Of a DNA stretch of 64,000 nucleotides, positions 33,163-45,510 are shown in pieces. Under the pieces are notes generated by a model. That model saw only the letters and a program-made list of their open reading frames with translations. It was not told the DNA's origin and made no database searches. A program made the position numbers and the translations under genes. Within the stretch, counting starts at the first letter, position 1. The number at the start of each line of letters is the position of its first letter. The DNA is from Holothuria scabra (lineage: Eukaryota > Echinodermata > Holothuroidea > Aspidochirotida > Holothuriidae): contig CM074193.1 in the NCBI GenBank assembly GCA_037179385.1, forward strand, positions 39,898,846-39,962,845. The letters are read 5' to 3'.

Positions 33163-35299
33163 GTTTGTATTGTGGGTGCAAAGATTCTTGATTTTGAAAG
33201 TGATATGAAGTTTGAAACAAGTGAAATATGTTTACCCATTAGTTTCTTCCTATGAATTAATATCTGAAGCTAGTTCAAAATTTTCTTTTCCAGTTCTCCC
33301 TATTGTCCAATATATGAGGACTTTCGTTATTTTAAACCAAAGGGTAAAATGGACCAGACTGTGAACGTGGCACTCTTTCATCAATATATAAAAGTTAAAA
33401 TACAGAACTCTATATCAGAGGCACTGTTATCCCAACAGATTAAATCACAGTAAATATCGACTGGGAAAGGCGATTTTAAATTTGGTGGATGTTTAACAAT
33501 GTTATCATATGTTACCTAAAGCAGAATAAGATGGAAGTCCCCTTTTGTCAAATGCTGCTACTTTGCTATTTCTGACCATCCTATTGTGTGTGTTATATAC
33601 ATAAACAGAGTGTGCAGACTCGGGTCTGTTTCTTGGCTGTTCTTGTTCCTTACATCAGTGCATACTCCTAACTAACTGACATACTGTCCAAAAGGCTGGC
33701 TGACTGGCTGCCTGACTGGCTGTCAGGCTGGCCACTGACCGACCGCTGACTACAGCCGTACATAATGGTAATGCATACACATTCCAGATATTACCTACAT
33801 AAGTATCTGTTCAGTGCATGCTGTGTGCTAAGCAATGGAGGAAGCTACTTGTCAAATTTTGTATCAGCCTATGTATGCATTGAATACAAAGACAATTAGT
33901 TGCCAGTAGCTTGGTAGTAAATGTTAATTCCAGGTGGGATTGTTTAGGTATTACTTTTCACATGGTCACAGTCCTGGTGATGTGTGAACTAGAGAACAGT
34001 TGGACCCATCCTCTTGTGAATCTTACAGTACCTTTAACACTTGTTGAGTTTGCTTTTGCAAGTTAGAATATCTTTTAAAAGTTTGGAGAACATGTTCCTG
34101 TTTTCTAAATCCTTTAAACACTTGTTATTCAAACTTTGCTAAAGGTGGTCTTCCAACAATTTTACACTTCAAGTTTTTATTTTTTTATTTTTTTTTGAGG
34201 GGGGGGGGGACTTGCAAATGGTTTGAAAAAGATGTAAATGAAAAAAAAACATTCAATTTGAATTATGTGTATGTACCAAGAATCACTGACAAAACTCTAC
34301 CGAGAAATTATCCACCCATGCAAACTTTTTGTGCACATTTCGCGAGTAATGAATTCTGTGTGGCGTTTCTGCAACATTTCGTATGTCAAAGGTTTATCTT
34401 GTGACTGCAAAAATGCCTCTAAAAGCATTGCCATCATTAGTTTTTGCCCTGGGGTAATAAATGTTACAGTGAGCATAACAGGGGTTTCAAAAGTGAGGGA
34501 GTAGGGATAAAAATAAGGCAATTGCACTGACAACAGAAAGTCAATGTACCAACACTTTTCTAAATGGTTTTACTTCACAAGTCATCCCCGCATCTGCATG
34601 GCCATGGCCCCCACCCCCTTCCATCAAGCTCAACAGACCTGTAGCCAGAAATTCTGATACAGGGGGCACTGGCACCATGCTAGAGGCACCTTAAAGTTTT
34701 ATGCCTATGGTTAGTGTGTCAGTATTGACAACATATGGTAAAACCACTCTGTTGGAACCATCTTTGTGGTAACCACATTCTCAAGCCTACCATAGGATAG
34801 ATTTATTAGCCAGCCATGGAAGTAAATGTAGGCCTACACATAGGTGCAAAGGGAGCAAAAATTTCTCTTTTCTGGTTAGAATATATGCTCTAAGTGAAAT
34901 TCCCTGAGTATCCGTGGAATGAGAACACTAACATTTTATCAGAACTATGAATTATGTGCTAGAACCCAGGTATATAAGCTTTACAGTAGTTTCACTTTGG
35001 AAAGGAATTTTCCATAGGGAGAAAAACTTACTTTAATTTCTTTATAATTTCTTGCTCTGTATGAGTCAAGTTAACTTCAGATTAATTAAAGCATATAGTC
35101 CTCTTGTTTAGCATGAAAATCCCAAAGCCAGTCAGAAGCAATGGTTTGCCTAAAGAAAGCTGAATGCAAGGTTAAGGTGCATGGAAAAATTTGGGGTACT
35201 GCTGAAGAAAATGAAAAATACTTTTTGTGTTTGGTAAAAGTTGGAAAATTTAAGGTTCATAAAAGTATGTTCCCTTTTCATCTCATTAATTTCATTTTT
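33163..35299. other. Intron between exons 10 and 11, left of the HINE-like copy
   Basis: Contains a CTGACTGG-type simple repeat (33684-33750) and a G run at 34199-34209, otherwise nothing recognised. 35798-36966 is likewise featureless. Confidence 0.35.
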
Positions 35300-35797
35300 G
35301 ATTTCTTGCCAAAGGAAGGCAAGGAATCTATGGGATGGTGATGTGGTGTGTATGTGTGTGTGTGTGTGTGTGTATGTGATTGTGATGCTCCTTGTAATTG
35401 CGATATCTTGAGATAGGAATGACTCACACTTTTCATATTTGGTATATAGATTTGCCATGGTGAGAGGAAGAACAGAACCCTATTGTTTTTGGTGGAGGTC
35501 AAAGGTTATTTGAGGTCACCAGAGGTCAAAGACTGAAAACCTTGTAATTGCAATATCTTGAGATAGGAATGACCAACAATTTTCATATTTAGCATATAGA
35601 TTTGCCATGTTGGAAGAAAGAACCCTATTGTTTTTAGTGGAGGTCAAAGGTCATTTGAGATCACCAGAGATCAAAGAGGGTCTGAAACCTTGTAATCGCA
35701 ATATCTTGAGTTAGGAATGACCAACACTTTTCATATTTGGTATATAGATTTGCCATGTTGAGAGGAAGAACCCTATTGTTTTTGATGGTTTGATTGG
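35300..35797 (+). mobile_element. HINE-like element, copy G, 3'-truncated (subfamily 2)
   Basis: The 5' hairpin GATTTCTTGCC-aaaggaa-GGCAAGGAATC is followed by (GT)n at about 35346-35372 and three tandem units ('gcgatatcttgagataggaatga'). One unit has a perfect DR1 at 35641. The copy stops after 'gtttttgatgg' without the 3' hairpin. It lies in the intron between exons 10 and 11. Confidence 0.55.
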
Positions 35798-36966
35798 TTC
35801 TCAACTAAATTATTCCTGACCCAGAAAACTGTCTTGACCCCTTTGTGTGGATGCAAACACTTTTGCGTTGCTCATGTCCTGAGCACTCTCATTTCGTGAC
35901 ATATTGTGTAATTCCATGATGCACCTTTTGGCTGTGACGTCAAAGTAGATGAAAGATGAAAATGTTGAGAAGCCTTTTTCACTGCCATGGACTCAGTAGA
36001 GATAGATGTAATGTTTCATACGATGTCTAATGTTGCATTTGTGTTATGAATCTTTAACCAAGTACAGAAGGGGACAGAACTTTACATAGCTTCCAAATCA
36101 TGTTCCTCTAACATCAGGCTCCTGCAAAAGAACAATATCCTAATTGTGTGGAATTTTATCTCCATACAACCACACATATCTGAAACTGATGTAAAGAATT
36201 AATGAAAGGGTATATAAAGATGAATGTGTGCGATGCGAGAGAACCCTTTTTTGTTTTTTTTGTTATTTCTGTTTACCATCATTAAGTATGCATCATACCT
36301 ATTGGTGTATTTTTCCACAGTAATCCATGCCTCTTTCCTCTGTCTGGCAAAGGTGGGCAGCAATCTTGATCTTCTAAATTAAGCTCAGATGATGTAAACA
36401 AACAACACACTTTTTAACTTATGAGAGTATAGTATAAGCCTACATAGTCTGCTTCCCCACAAGAAAGAATTCACACATTGTAGCAAATATGTGAAGTAAT
36501 GCACTTTACGGTTTTTCAAAAGGTGATGCTAATTAGCTGCCAAACGTGCAATAAATTTTCGTGAGAATGTCTCAAGTAGTTGCCAAGGTCAAGAAATAAT
36601 CAGGGAATCCTTGCAGCTGGCATGAAACATCCTTTGATTATTTGGCCATCTTTTTGGAACTTTATGAAGGGTTTGTTTATACTTTGTGCATATCTTGAGT
36701 AAATTCTGTACATATGGCAAAACTTTTAAGAGGTATTTGATAACAAAGCACAGGCAAAACATGGTCTGGAGTGCGGGAGATGTTCAGAAGGAATTTAAAA
36801 ATATTGTAAAATTCCTGGGGAACTAAAAACATGCCTAGGAATAAAATGGCAAAGCTTCTGAACCCCTGCAGTGGTTGGTGGTATTTTACAGCAAGATACA
36901 TGTATTGGATTTTGCTATTTGCATCTTTTTTATGATGCATGTTTTCTTTTCTTTTTTTTCACATAG

Positions 36967-37063
36967 AGAACATAAAACTATTGAAAACTTTTGGACTGTA
37001 GTCAGAGAGATGGACAATGAACAGAAGAAGCAATTACTTCATTTCATCACAGGAAGTGCAAGG
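36967..37063 (+). CDS. HECT E3 ligase, window exon 11 (HECT C-lobe)
   Basis: The exon completes Arg (AG/A) and gives EHKTIENFWTVVREMDNEQK then KQLLHFITGSAR, phase 0 out. The acceptor is ttttttcacatag, the donor AGG/GTAGGT. 'FW.VV..M..EQK..LL.F.TGS.R' is the first C-lobe helix and loop. UBE3A and HERC4 have Asp where this protein has Ala (GSAR against GTDR/GSDR), a change at a usually acidic position. Confidence 0.95.
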
Positions 37064-38876
37064 GTAGGTATCAGTTTACTAGTAAAGTCACATCAATTAA
37101 AAACCAAATCTATTTTTCATAAAATAATGAGTTAAACCTACATATGCTCACAGTTGCAAAAACATGTAGAGGATATAAGAAGGGCATGCATGGTTTACTT
37201 TGTTAGTGACTCCAAACTGCAACTTGTGGCAAGGTTGTAAGATGATGTTTCAAGTGTCAAGACTGAACTTACAACTCAAGAAACAGCATGACTGACACAC
37301 AGGTGATCTAATAATGGTAGGTCACCAGCTGTGTGCAACATGAATACTAGGTCTGCCATGTCAATTAGTTTTCTTTGTCAATGTTGAATTCTCTCTCAGC
37401 CAGAGGAACTGAAGTAAATATGAAAAGAAGGAGATTGAAGAAAATTTGACATTGTTGGAATGTTTGAATATCTTTTTCTGTATATCTAGTATTACACTAC
37501 ATCACATGTAGATTGAAGTAAACTAATATTCCCTGCAGTGGCATAAAAGCCATAAATAGATTGCTTGTAAACACAATATAGATTGGTCATGTTGAAAGGA
37601 AGAACACTATTTTCATTTGTGGACAAAGGACTTTCATGTTCAGAAGAAACTGTATACCCCACCCTAGGCATGAAATCATGTCTAGGAGATAGCATTGCCG
37701 ACACCAGTTTCAAATGATTCTCAGGGTTTCACAAAATGGCATTAGTTGGGTGTTGTTACAGTGTAGAGTGCAATCTACCTACCTTCAGTTGTTATGTATA
37801 CTTTGTCTTTGCTTCAACTATTAAACAAAACTGGATACACTTCCAGGCATAAGTTTCATCATCTATGATACTGTTAACTCACTCATAATTTGCAAAGAAA
37901 AAAAACAGACAAAATTACAGTTTTAAATCATTTTCAAAACTGGTTCTTGTTGAATCCCGGCAAAGTTGAGCAACTTCATAACAGGCTATAAAATTGCTTC
38001 TTCATCTTGTTGCCATACTTTATTCTCAGACCAAGAAATGTGCAGTAAGAGTTGTTGAAAGTCTTCTTGCAGAAATGCTTTCATGAGCAAAAAATGATCA
38101 GGTCCTGTGTTTTCATGATGAGTATTGCAACATCATTGCTGTTGTGAAGTCTGGGAATAGTGCATACACACAATGTCAACAGTGGTAACTGTGTAAAAAC
38201 AGTATGTCTATTGTAGGATAGATTAGGGTCACCCTGCATGAGGGAATGTGTTTGTAGTAGGCCTAATGGAATCTTATCTTACATCAGTGCTACCCAGACT
38301 GTTAGTGTGCAAGTCAAAGTATGGTGACTGACGGTGAGGTTGCCAATTGCGTCAATTATTTCTTCATGGTATTGTTAAAAATCTTTTATTCATTTCCCTA
38401 TTATAATTGATGATAAAAATAATTTTAATTATAAAATTATTAACAATATGTTCTATTTTCTAAGGGGCAAAAAGGTATGTAACATATTGTATATGTAATT
38501 CTAAATACTTCAGGTTTGTTGGTAAATTTTCTGTTAAAATGTGATATGTGGCCAGCTTACATCTTTGTACATCTGGCTTCTTCTAGAATTGACAACGATA
38601 ACGGTGCAAACCAACGGCAACTTAAAAATAATTTTTTAAGGTGGAAATGACCATTTTCAAATTTTCTGTTTGCTTCATTGGGAAAGACCATTCATTAAAA
38701 CGTTAATTTTGAAGCTAGAAAAGCTAGGGTTGCCGTTTCCTTTAATATAAAGCAGTTCTCATTTAGAACTGTTCTAATGATTTGTCTGGACAGTTCAATT
38801 TCTTCTCTACTTAAATGCATGTTGCTGCTGTTTCATCAGTGGTCTCACATTGTGTTTTTGGACTTTTTCATTATAG
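37064..38876. other. Intron between exons 11 and 12
   Basis: A faint repeat-like piece near 37560-37620 (atattgattggtcatgttgaaagg..) recalls the HINE unit. Otherwise AT-rich and without features. Confidence 0.35.
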
Positions 38877-39062
38877 GTACCTTTGCGTGGTTGGTCAAGT
38901 CTACCAATTGTTATTCAACGGAATGGTGCAAACTCTGATCAACTTCCAACAGCAATGACTTGTTTTAACAGGCTATTGCTACCAGACTACTCCACTCTTG
39001 CAAAACTTCGACATTGCCTTCTCCTTGCAATCCAGTTTAGCAAAGGGTTTGGACTCACTTGA
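38877..39062 (+). CDS. HECT E3 ligase, last exon with catalytic cysteine
   Basis: Sixty-one codons and a TGA stop: VPLRGWSSLPIVIQRNGANS, DQLPTAMTCFNRLLLPDYST, LAKLRHCLLLAIQFSKGFGLT. The acceptor is tttttcattatag. The ubiquitin-accepting cysteine is in 'TCFN' (codon 38961-38963), and the tail ends GFGLT with the functionally important Phe at -4. The sequence has RGWSSL where UBE3A has GGLGKL and HERC4 has LGMKSL. Length from Cys to C terminus (33 residues) is normal for HECT enzymes. Confidence 0.96.
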   Translation, partial: VPLRGWSSLPIVIQRNGANSDQLPTAMTCFNRLLLPDYSTLAKLRHCLLLAIQFSKGFGLT

Positions 39063-39118
39063 TAAAAAGAGTGTTCTTGTCTAAATCAATGATTTTACTG
39101 TACTTTGTGAATGTTTGG

Positions 39119-39124
39119 AATAAA
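39119..39124 (+). terminator. Polyadenylation signal AATAAA of the HECT ligase gene
   Basis: AATAAA lies 57 nt after the stop codon, in an AT-rich sequence. It is the first canonical signal downstream and would give a very short 3' UTR. Longer alternative ends cannot be excluded. Confidence 0.6.
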
Positions 39125-40462
39125 ATAGACTAATCCAACTTGGTCACTCTGATGGTGAAAGCAGGGTTTTCATAGTCCTCTTGAATTGGAAAATTATTTG
39201 ATATTTTATTGGCAAACAGTATTTTTTTGTGGTATGTGATTTCAAGAGAAAACCCAATTTTAGTGTGTCTGTTTTGAAAACATTTTGAATGCATTCAGTG
39301 CAAATGTTTTTTTAAATGCCTTTAAACTAAAGCTTGTGAATTTTCATGCATCATTGCTAGCTACTGCTTGGACACAGTATTAAGAAGTAACTCATTCAGG
39401 CAGCAGTCTGTGGGGATATTGTTGTTAAAAGGGTAAGAGCACTCATCCCAACTTGAAGTAGTGTAGTAGACTGTCCTGTTTCATCATTGGCTGTTGAGAG
39501 TCAAGTGACAACATTTTTCTTTAAACGTGAAATGAACTGTTTGGTTTACCTTGATTATGCAATATTGAAGTCTAAAATATGATGAAAGAAACTTTGAATG
39601 CAATAAGAAGAAAATTCTGATATTTAGCGGTTGCTCCCTAAAAAGTTTGGGGGAAGCACTGCTCTTGACCTTTAATATTGGGGTGCCTGTACACTGTCAC
39701 TAGATCACAACATTTGTAAGTACTTTTCAATCTATTGAACCTTTGGTGATGGTGGACATGGTTAATCCAGGGTTCTTAAAGTTGAAAAAGGTAACATTCC
39801 ATTACAAACCTTTTCAGTTTCAAAGACTGAACCGGGATGGGACTGATATAACCATGAAGTTGTTTCCATAGAGATAACAGTGAATGCTGTTTAAACATTA
39901 GAGATGTCAAAATGATACTTTTCCTTGCTTTGCTGCTTTCATTCATGCTGCTATAATGTCCATTACTGAAGTGCAACACCTTCTGGAAACTCAAAATTCC
40001 ATCAAGTTGCTGTCTTGGCAGGCTTTTTGACTAGGTTTATTTGGAAATGTTTATTCTGAAAGGTTGTGCAGTGGTGCATATCTAATCCCTCACACAATAG
40101 ACTCAATTGATAGTTATCAGGAAGTGACTCTAGCAACTTGTTGATGAGGAAGTTGCAGTCAATGTGGACTAATTTGGAGCTTATTTGCTCTATAGATTAA
40201 GTAGAGGTATCAACTCTGGGGATAGGTGGAGAGAGCTGCATTTGGCTAATGGGTTGTGACATGATGATGTGGTTTACAAGTTTTTAACTGGGAGCTCAAT
40301 TCAAGTCACTGGGGCTCATTGAAGTTCATTGTTTCTAGAGAGGCAAATTACTTTTAGAGATGATGTTACATGAAGACAGTTGGATCTCTCCACTATAACA
40401 ATACTGAGTCAATGAATGAATGAACAGGACTCCTCTTTGTTCCTGTGAAACACATATTTTTG
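39125..40462. other. Downstream flank of the HECT gene, nothing recognised
   Basis: AT-rich sequence without ORFs or repeat ends that I can support. Confidence 0.4.
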
Positions 40463-40470
40463 CTTAGAAG

Positions 40471-42058
40471 CAGTGGCGAAGCTGTGGGGGGGGTTCTTCA
40501 GGGCCCCCAGATTTTTTGTGTCCTGATAAAGTAATTGAAAAAAATAAAATATTTGAACGGAAATAAACTATGAAGTTTTTCCTTCAAAACAGTAAATAAA
40601 TAAAATGTGTAAAAATTAAAAAAAAAAAACATTGATCAATGCGTGTAAAACACATTTTGTGTGCACATATGAAATCAAGTAATATCTTTGAAATGCCTAC
40701 TTTCACCAAATTAGATACCGTTTGTGATCTGCACTGTCGTTCATTGCATTTCACTTGGAAGATGAAACGAAAGTCTCGATGACAATCTTTAATGTGACTT
40801 TGTTTAGGTTAGCACCCTTTCTTCCTTTCGGATGGCTGATTGATTTACTGAAAATAAGGCAATCGTACACTGGAGAACACTCTAACACGACCATTCCCAT
40901 ACTTTATCATAAACAAAATATGCAGTAGCAGGTAAGGGGAAGGTACTGCTTTCGGATAATTCTTCCCTTCCATCCTTACCAAGTAGGCCTATGTCGTGCC
41001 TCACTCCTGCCCATGACAAGTGCCACTGTGGGATGATTTTTTTTGACAAGTGCTCTTTTTACTAGTTGGCACTGGTGTCTGAAGGATTTGTAAAATGTCC
41101 ACAAGGTCTGAATTTCATGTGTTTCCCACATGATCCATACTTCTGCTTTGCGGTTCAATCATTTTGAGAAATTTATTCGTAGTATTTTAATTTTGACTAT
41201 GTAATGTACCAATGAACAAATACTGCACCATTTTGCACATTGTTTCCTTGGTAGTATGTATGTCTTTCGTAAAACCTCTACAAAAACTAAAAATATTTTG
41301 GTATTTTTCATGCTCCATAAAGGGAAAATCCTAAAACTTAGGCCTATAATCAGTTCAAAGTTTTGCCAAACATGGCACCATTTTGCATCTAGAAAATCTA
41401 ACACAAAGAAAGTTTCTCAGAGGGGGACACAACTACTTTTGGTTTTCCTGTTGAAGGGTAAGGTACTGCCTTACGTAAGATGAAATCCATTCAAATATTG
41501 CCGCATTTGCGGCTAGGTACCTCCAGTTTAAAACACGTGGGAAGTGCCATTTCTGGCCATCTAGAGGGGTTTTAAAGCCCAAAATTTTCTTGTACGCCCC
41601 GCGCCAACTGATGGCGACGCTCCGCTTAGATAAAAATATTGCTGCATTTGCGATCTACGTCCTTCTGAAGTTTACAATTTTTCCCAAGGGAAAGGGAGAT
41701 ACCGGTTCCCTTTAGTCTCATCCCCCAGGCCACAGATCAGAAGGGCCCAGTTTGGGGGTCCCTAAAAAGTGTATGTATTGCCATTTTTCATGGACTGATT
41801 TTTTATTCTCATTATTTTAGAAGTCGCAGACATGAGATTTGTATTTCAAGGCTGGGTACATCCAGCTTAAAATGCATGGAGAGTGCCGTTTCAGGCCATC
41901 TGGAGGGGTGTATAGCCCAAAATTTTCTTGTACGCTCCGTGCCAACCGATGGTGGCCCTCCCCTTAGATAGTCTTGCCATGTCTGACCCTCGGAGGTACC
42001 AGGCCCCCCCACTTGTTACCCAGGCCCCCACAAAAATCCCATCCAGGCTAAGCCACTG
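40471..42058. mobile_element. Non-autonomous hAT element, CAGTGGC family, 1.6 kb
   Basis: The element is flanked by a perfect 8-bp duplication CTTAGAAG (40463-40470 and 42059-42066). Ends are CAGTGGCGAAGCTGTGG and, on the other strand, CAGTGGCTTAGCCTGG. G/C runs sit just inside both ends. The interior contains two copies of the 90-bp 'cgctccgcttagat' module (41531-41633, 41877-41970). No transposase ORF. Confidence 0.8.
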
Positions 42059-42137
42059 CTTAGAAGTTTGTTTTACAGAATTGTTATTTTTTTAGTGATA
42101 ATTGTGCAAGACTGTGTTGTATGCCTTCATGTTGTTT

Positions 42138-42262
42138 TACTCTGCATAAGAAATGGAGTAGGGAAAACAAGCCAGTGAGCCACAACTGGAAAAAAGGCTG
42201 TGGACGGCTCGACTTAACCAATAGGTTGAAAACTGTTTTAAAACTGCATCTAACTAACTCAG
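42138..42262 (+). mobile_element. SINE fragment of the same family, plus orientation, no tRNA head
   Basis: It reads 'gccagtgagccacaactgg', 'ggctcgacttaaccaatagg' and 'gcatctaactaactc', the complement of the copy 1 body and tail. It lies 80 bp right of the hAT element at 40471-42058. Confidence 0.55.
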
Positions 42263-43104
42263 GTTGATTTACAGCACGTTTTAAGTAGTGCTGTCTCAGT
42301 CAGGTGTTTGTTGACAGTACACAAACCTACATACATTTCCTTTCTTATATGTACGCATCCGTATGCGTATGTTTGTATAGGTATGAATATGTTTGTATGC
42401 GTATGCATATGTTTGTATATGTATGCATATGTTTGAATGCAGAGTGGAAAAGAGTGACAACATCAAACTTAACTAAATTTGGGGGATTAAATTTTCTGTT
42501 AGGACATTCAAAAAAATTAAATCGACAACTTCTCTACCATTTGATGTCTATTTTTTTATCTTGAGTACTAACATTACTGAAATAGTAAAGCCTGAGAGCA
42601 CTTGATAGTGTCTAACAATACCAAGTACACACTTAACACTTTCTATTGTGTTAGATCTCTATACATGTGCAGATCTGGGTAAATATCTGGGCAAATTAGT
42701 ACAGCTGTGTCCGTAGATATATCAGGTAAGCATCAGTGTACTGCAACTGTTTGGGAACCTTTTTTTTCTTGAATAAGGATCATTTTAATTGATGAAGTCA
42801 TCCTAACGAAAGTCATACCAAAGTCCAACTGTGTTGGAAGCTATGGTGCAAAAACGGCCAACAGTCCAAAAATTCCCAAACCTACCCTTCTAAAAATAAA
42901 AATCTTTTAATACATGTAGGATACATGTCTCACCATGTTAAGACTGTGGCAGACCGGTAATGTGATGTTGCCATCTGAGGGAATCTCAGTATTTTAGTGA
43001 TAAGCATGTAACTGATATTAAAGCACAGAATCACAATATGGTTGCATCTGCAATCTGGTCATGTCAATATGATAACATTTAATATCTAGACATATAAATA
43101 GAAC

Positions 43105-43520
43105 TGCAAAAAAAAGGATAACATTAGCCATACATGGTACGTTCCTCCCTAGACATCACAAGTTTGGATATTGCCTCATGTCTATGCATGATGCACAGTG
43201 CCAATTCATCATCCATGTAATCCTCTCACGTATGAATAAGTGAGGGTATTTCATTATATCAACATCAACATCAGTTCTGGGTATTTCAATATATCAACAT
43301 CTTCACAAAAGAATAATAATGAGATTCAATGATTTGTCCTTTAAATGTTTTAGCTTTTAGTAAATAACTTTTATGTCCTCACTTATTAATATGTGAGATG
43401 ATTACATCCATGATAAATTGGCACCATGCATCATGCATAGACATGAGGTAATATGCAAATCTAGTGATGTCTAGGGAGAAACATACCATGTTTGGCTAAT
43501 ATTATCCTTTGTTTTTGCAT
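43105..43520. mobile_element. Inverted-repeat element (MITE-like), about 415 bp
   Basis: Two arms of about 140 bp are inverted copies at roughly 85-90 percent identity by eye. The left arm starts TGCAAAAAAAAGGATAACAT and contains 'ctccctagacatcac' and 'atgtctatgcatgatgca'; the right arm carries the complements. About 130 bp of unrelated sequence separate them. I could not find a clear target duplication, so the superfamily is unknown. Confidence 0.7.
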
Positions 43521-45164
43521 TTTTTATTTCAAGGACATTTGTAGCAGTAGTATATCCTGATGGTTTTATTTTGCAAGTTTAAATTGAACATCTTCAGTAC
43601 CAAGTACAAACCATAAACTATCTGAAAAGTAAAGTAATATAGGGTTAACAAGAGGAATGTCAACACTGTGCAACACTCCACATCATTATTTTAGCATAAG
43701 CAACAAGTTGCTTCAGAAACATTAAAACTTTGAAGAGATATATCTTGAGAACTGTAAAAGGTACTGACCTTATTCCAAATGATTAAAGTTTACTCCTTAA
43801 CTGCCAAGTTAAATCAGGGCTTTTTGCTAACATATCAAACTACTATGAAGGACCCTAAAATGTAGCTATCATGGCAGAATGGTTCTGATGAGTTGACTTA
43901 AAAATCTTTCTATCCCTGAATTTTAATGTTAAGGAAATAAATGTAAAGAATAAAGAGGTCATATATTGAGAGCAATTAATGAAATGATGAATTAATTAAC
44001 CATGAGATTTTGAGACATCAAAATATCTACTGTGAAGGAAGTCTTTGTATAATTTCATGATTTGAAAAAATGACATTCAATTTTTATTAACTTATATCCT
44101 AAATACTTCATCTTATAGTAGTGAGATAGAATGGACATTAATTTCTTTATGTAGATACAGTTGGAAATCATTCTACTCAATGTATGACCAAGATGAAATA
44201 TGTTCTGTAACAAATCATCTCACTAGCTTGAAAGTGATCCTTGTATGGTATATTGTTACAAATATTGGCACTGCTACGACATGTTACTTCAGTTGGTGAC
44301 AACAGGCTAAGAGAGGCACAGCTGGTGTTAGCATGCCAAACAGAGAAAATTGCCACACATGCTTCACATATTTTCAAAAAAGATAATGTTTGTGCCATTC
44401 ATGTTGCATCAAAACAACCTTTCAACATTTTTATTTGTTTGGTACAATTCCTAGGAGGGGACCTCCCCACACACTTTGCTATATTTAGTCATGCTATCAA
44501 GTTTTTGTGATTTGGTTGAATGGAGGATGCCATTGCTTATTCATTGCATTTATGAGCCAGTAAAAGTAAGAATCAGGGAAAAATGAGTAGATAAGTTTGT
44601 ATTTCTTCTTGACCTACGCATAAGGTAAACAGTTGCTTTGTTGGGGTGTGTGTTCTGATACTCTGTGTATAAAGTGTTTGGTTTTATTTTGGAAGCAAAT
44701 CGAAGTAGAAAACTGTTTAGGCAGCTGATATTAGAGAAGACAGTTCTGTATTGAAATGTATTTATCACTGATGTACACTAATTAGTTGTTTATACTTACA
44801 TAATTTTTAACAATGCATTTACAATATAAGTACTGAATGAATTTTTAGGATAACCTTAAATATTTTATCTTGTCTTTCTTCAACTTTGAGTCGATTATTT
44901 AAATAGTGAATACAGTTTTTTAAAGGCCACATGCCACCTTGGTCATCAAATTTGAAGACCTTGCATGAGGCCTCAGGTGCGAACCAAGATACAGGTGAAG
45001 CAACAAGTCCTTTTAAAATGGCTGCTGTTGCTCTAACTGGACAAACCTCCAAAGTCCTTCTAGCCAAATGGTTTCCTTAGGTTATAGCCCACTCTGTGTA
45101 CCAGATTTCAAGCTTGTATGATAAAAAGCAAATTCTCCAAAAACAGTGCCCTAATCTGAGGTGG
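43521..45164. other. Intergenic stretch without recognised feature
   Basis: Short open frames on both strands (for example 44241-44510) have no recognisable motif. 42263-43104 is similar and contains an ATG/TATG-type simple repeat near 42350-42435. Confidence 0.35.
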
Positions 45165-45363
45165 CCTATATAGGTTTGTCATGTTGAGAGGAAGAATCCC
45201 TATTGTTTTTGGTAGAGGTCAAAGGTCATTTGAGGTCACCAGCGGTAAAATTGCGAAAATTCTGTGCCTAAACTGTAAAGAAAAATCTATCAAACACTGT
45301 CAATTTGAAAGCACGTAATGTTTTTGATGGCAAGGAATCACTAAGCGTTTTGGCTTTCTGGTT
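45165..45363 (+). mobile_element. HINE-like 3'-end fragment (subfamily 2), outside the gene
   Basis: One tandem unit with a perfect DR1 (45216-45228) is followed by the subfamily-2 3' end: GGCAAGGAATCACT, hairpin AAGC-gttttg-GCTT, then TCTGGTT. It shows that the family is not confined to the HECT gene. Confidence 0.5.
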
Positions 45364-45454
45364 ATCAGAAATCCAGCGTTATTTTAAAAGTCATGCCCAC
45401 TTTCTCCTGTTCCAAAAGCACCTTAACTCCCTAATGGTTAAACAAGTTGAAAGA

Positions 45455-45510
45455 AGTGGTGTTTTTTGGGGGATGGGGGAGGGGGTGGGGGAGGGGGTGG
45501 GGGAGTTAAC
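45455..45510 (+). repeat. G-rich tandem tract
   Basis: Repeats of GGGGGATGGGGGAGGGGGTG on the plus strand, able in principle to form a G-quadruplex. It lies just right of a HINE-like 3' end. Confidence 0.8.

Larger units (their letters stand above)
2189..39062 (+). other. HECT-domain E3 ubiquitin ligase gene, 3' part (12 coding exons, whole span)
   Basis: Twelve GT-AG exons join in a consistent phase to 610 residues that end in a complete HECT domain. HECT ligases accept ubiquitin from an E2 on a cysteine thioester and pass it to a substrate lysine. The N-lobe has the GLDMGG and GMFTY motifs and LGLAIYN. The C-lobe has TCFN with the catalytic cysteine (partial-protein residue 578, 33rd from the end) and the conserved phenylalanine at position -4 (GFGLT). 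The middle region (ILMEN, then DFYCEE...NWQN) and GLDMGG resemble HECTD2 and UBE3A. The segment VLHLDAVMQM and GFHSVCGG also recall the small HERC proteins. Orthology is therefore not settled: HECTD2-like is my first guess, UBE3A or HERC3/4-like the alternatives. Any N-terminal RCC1 or AZUL domain would lie left of the window. Confidence 0.9.
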
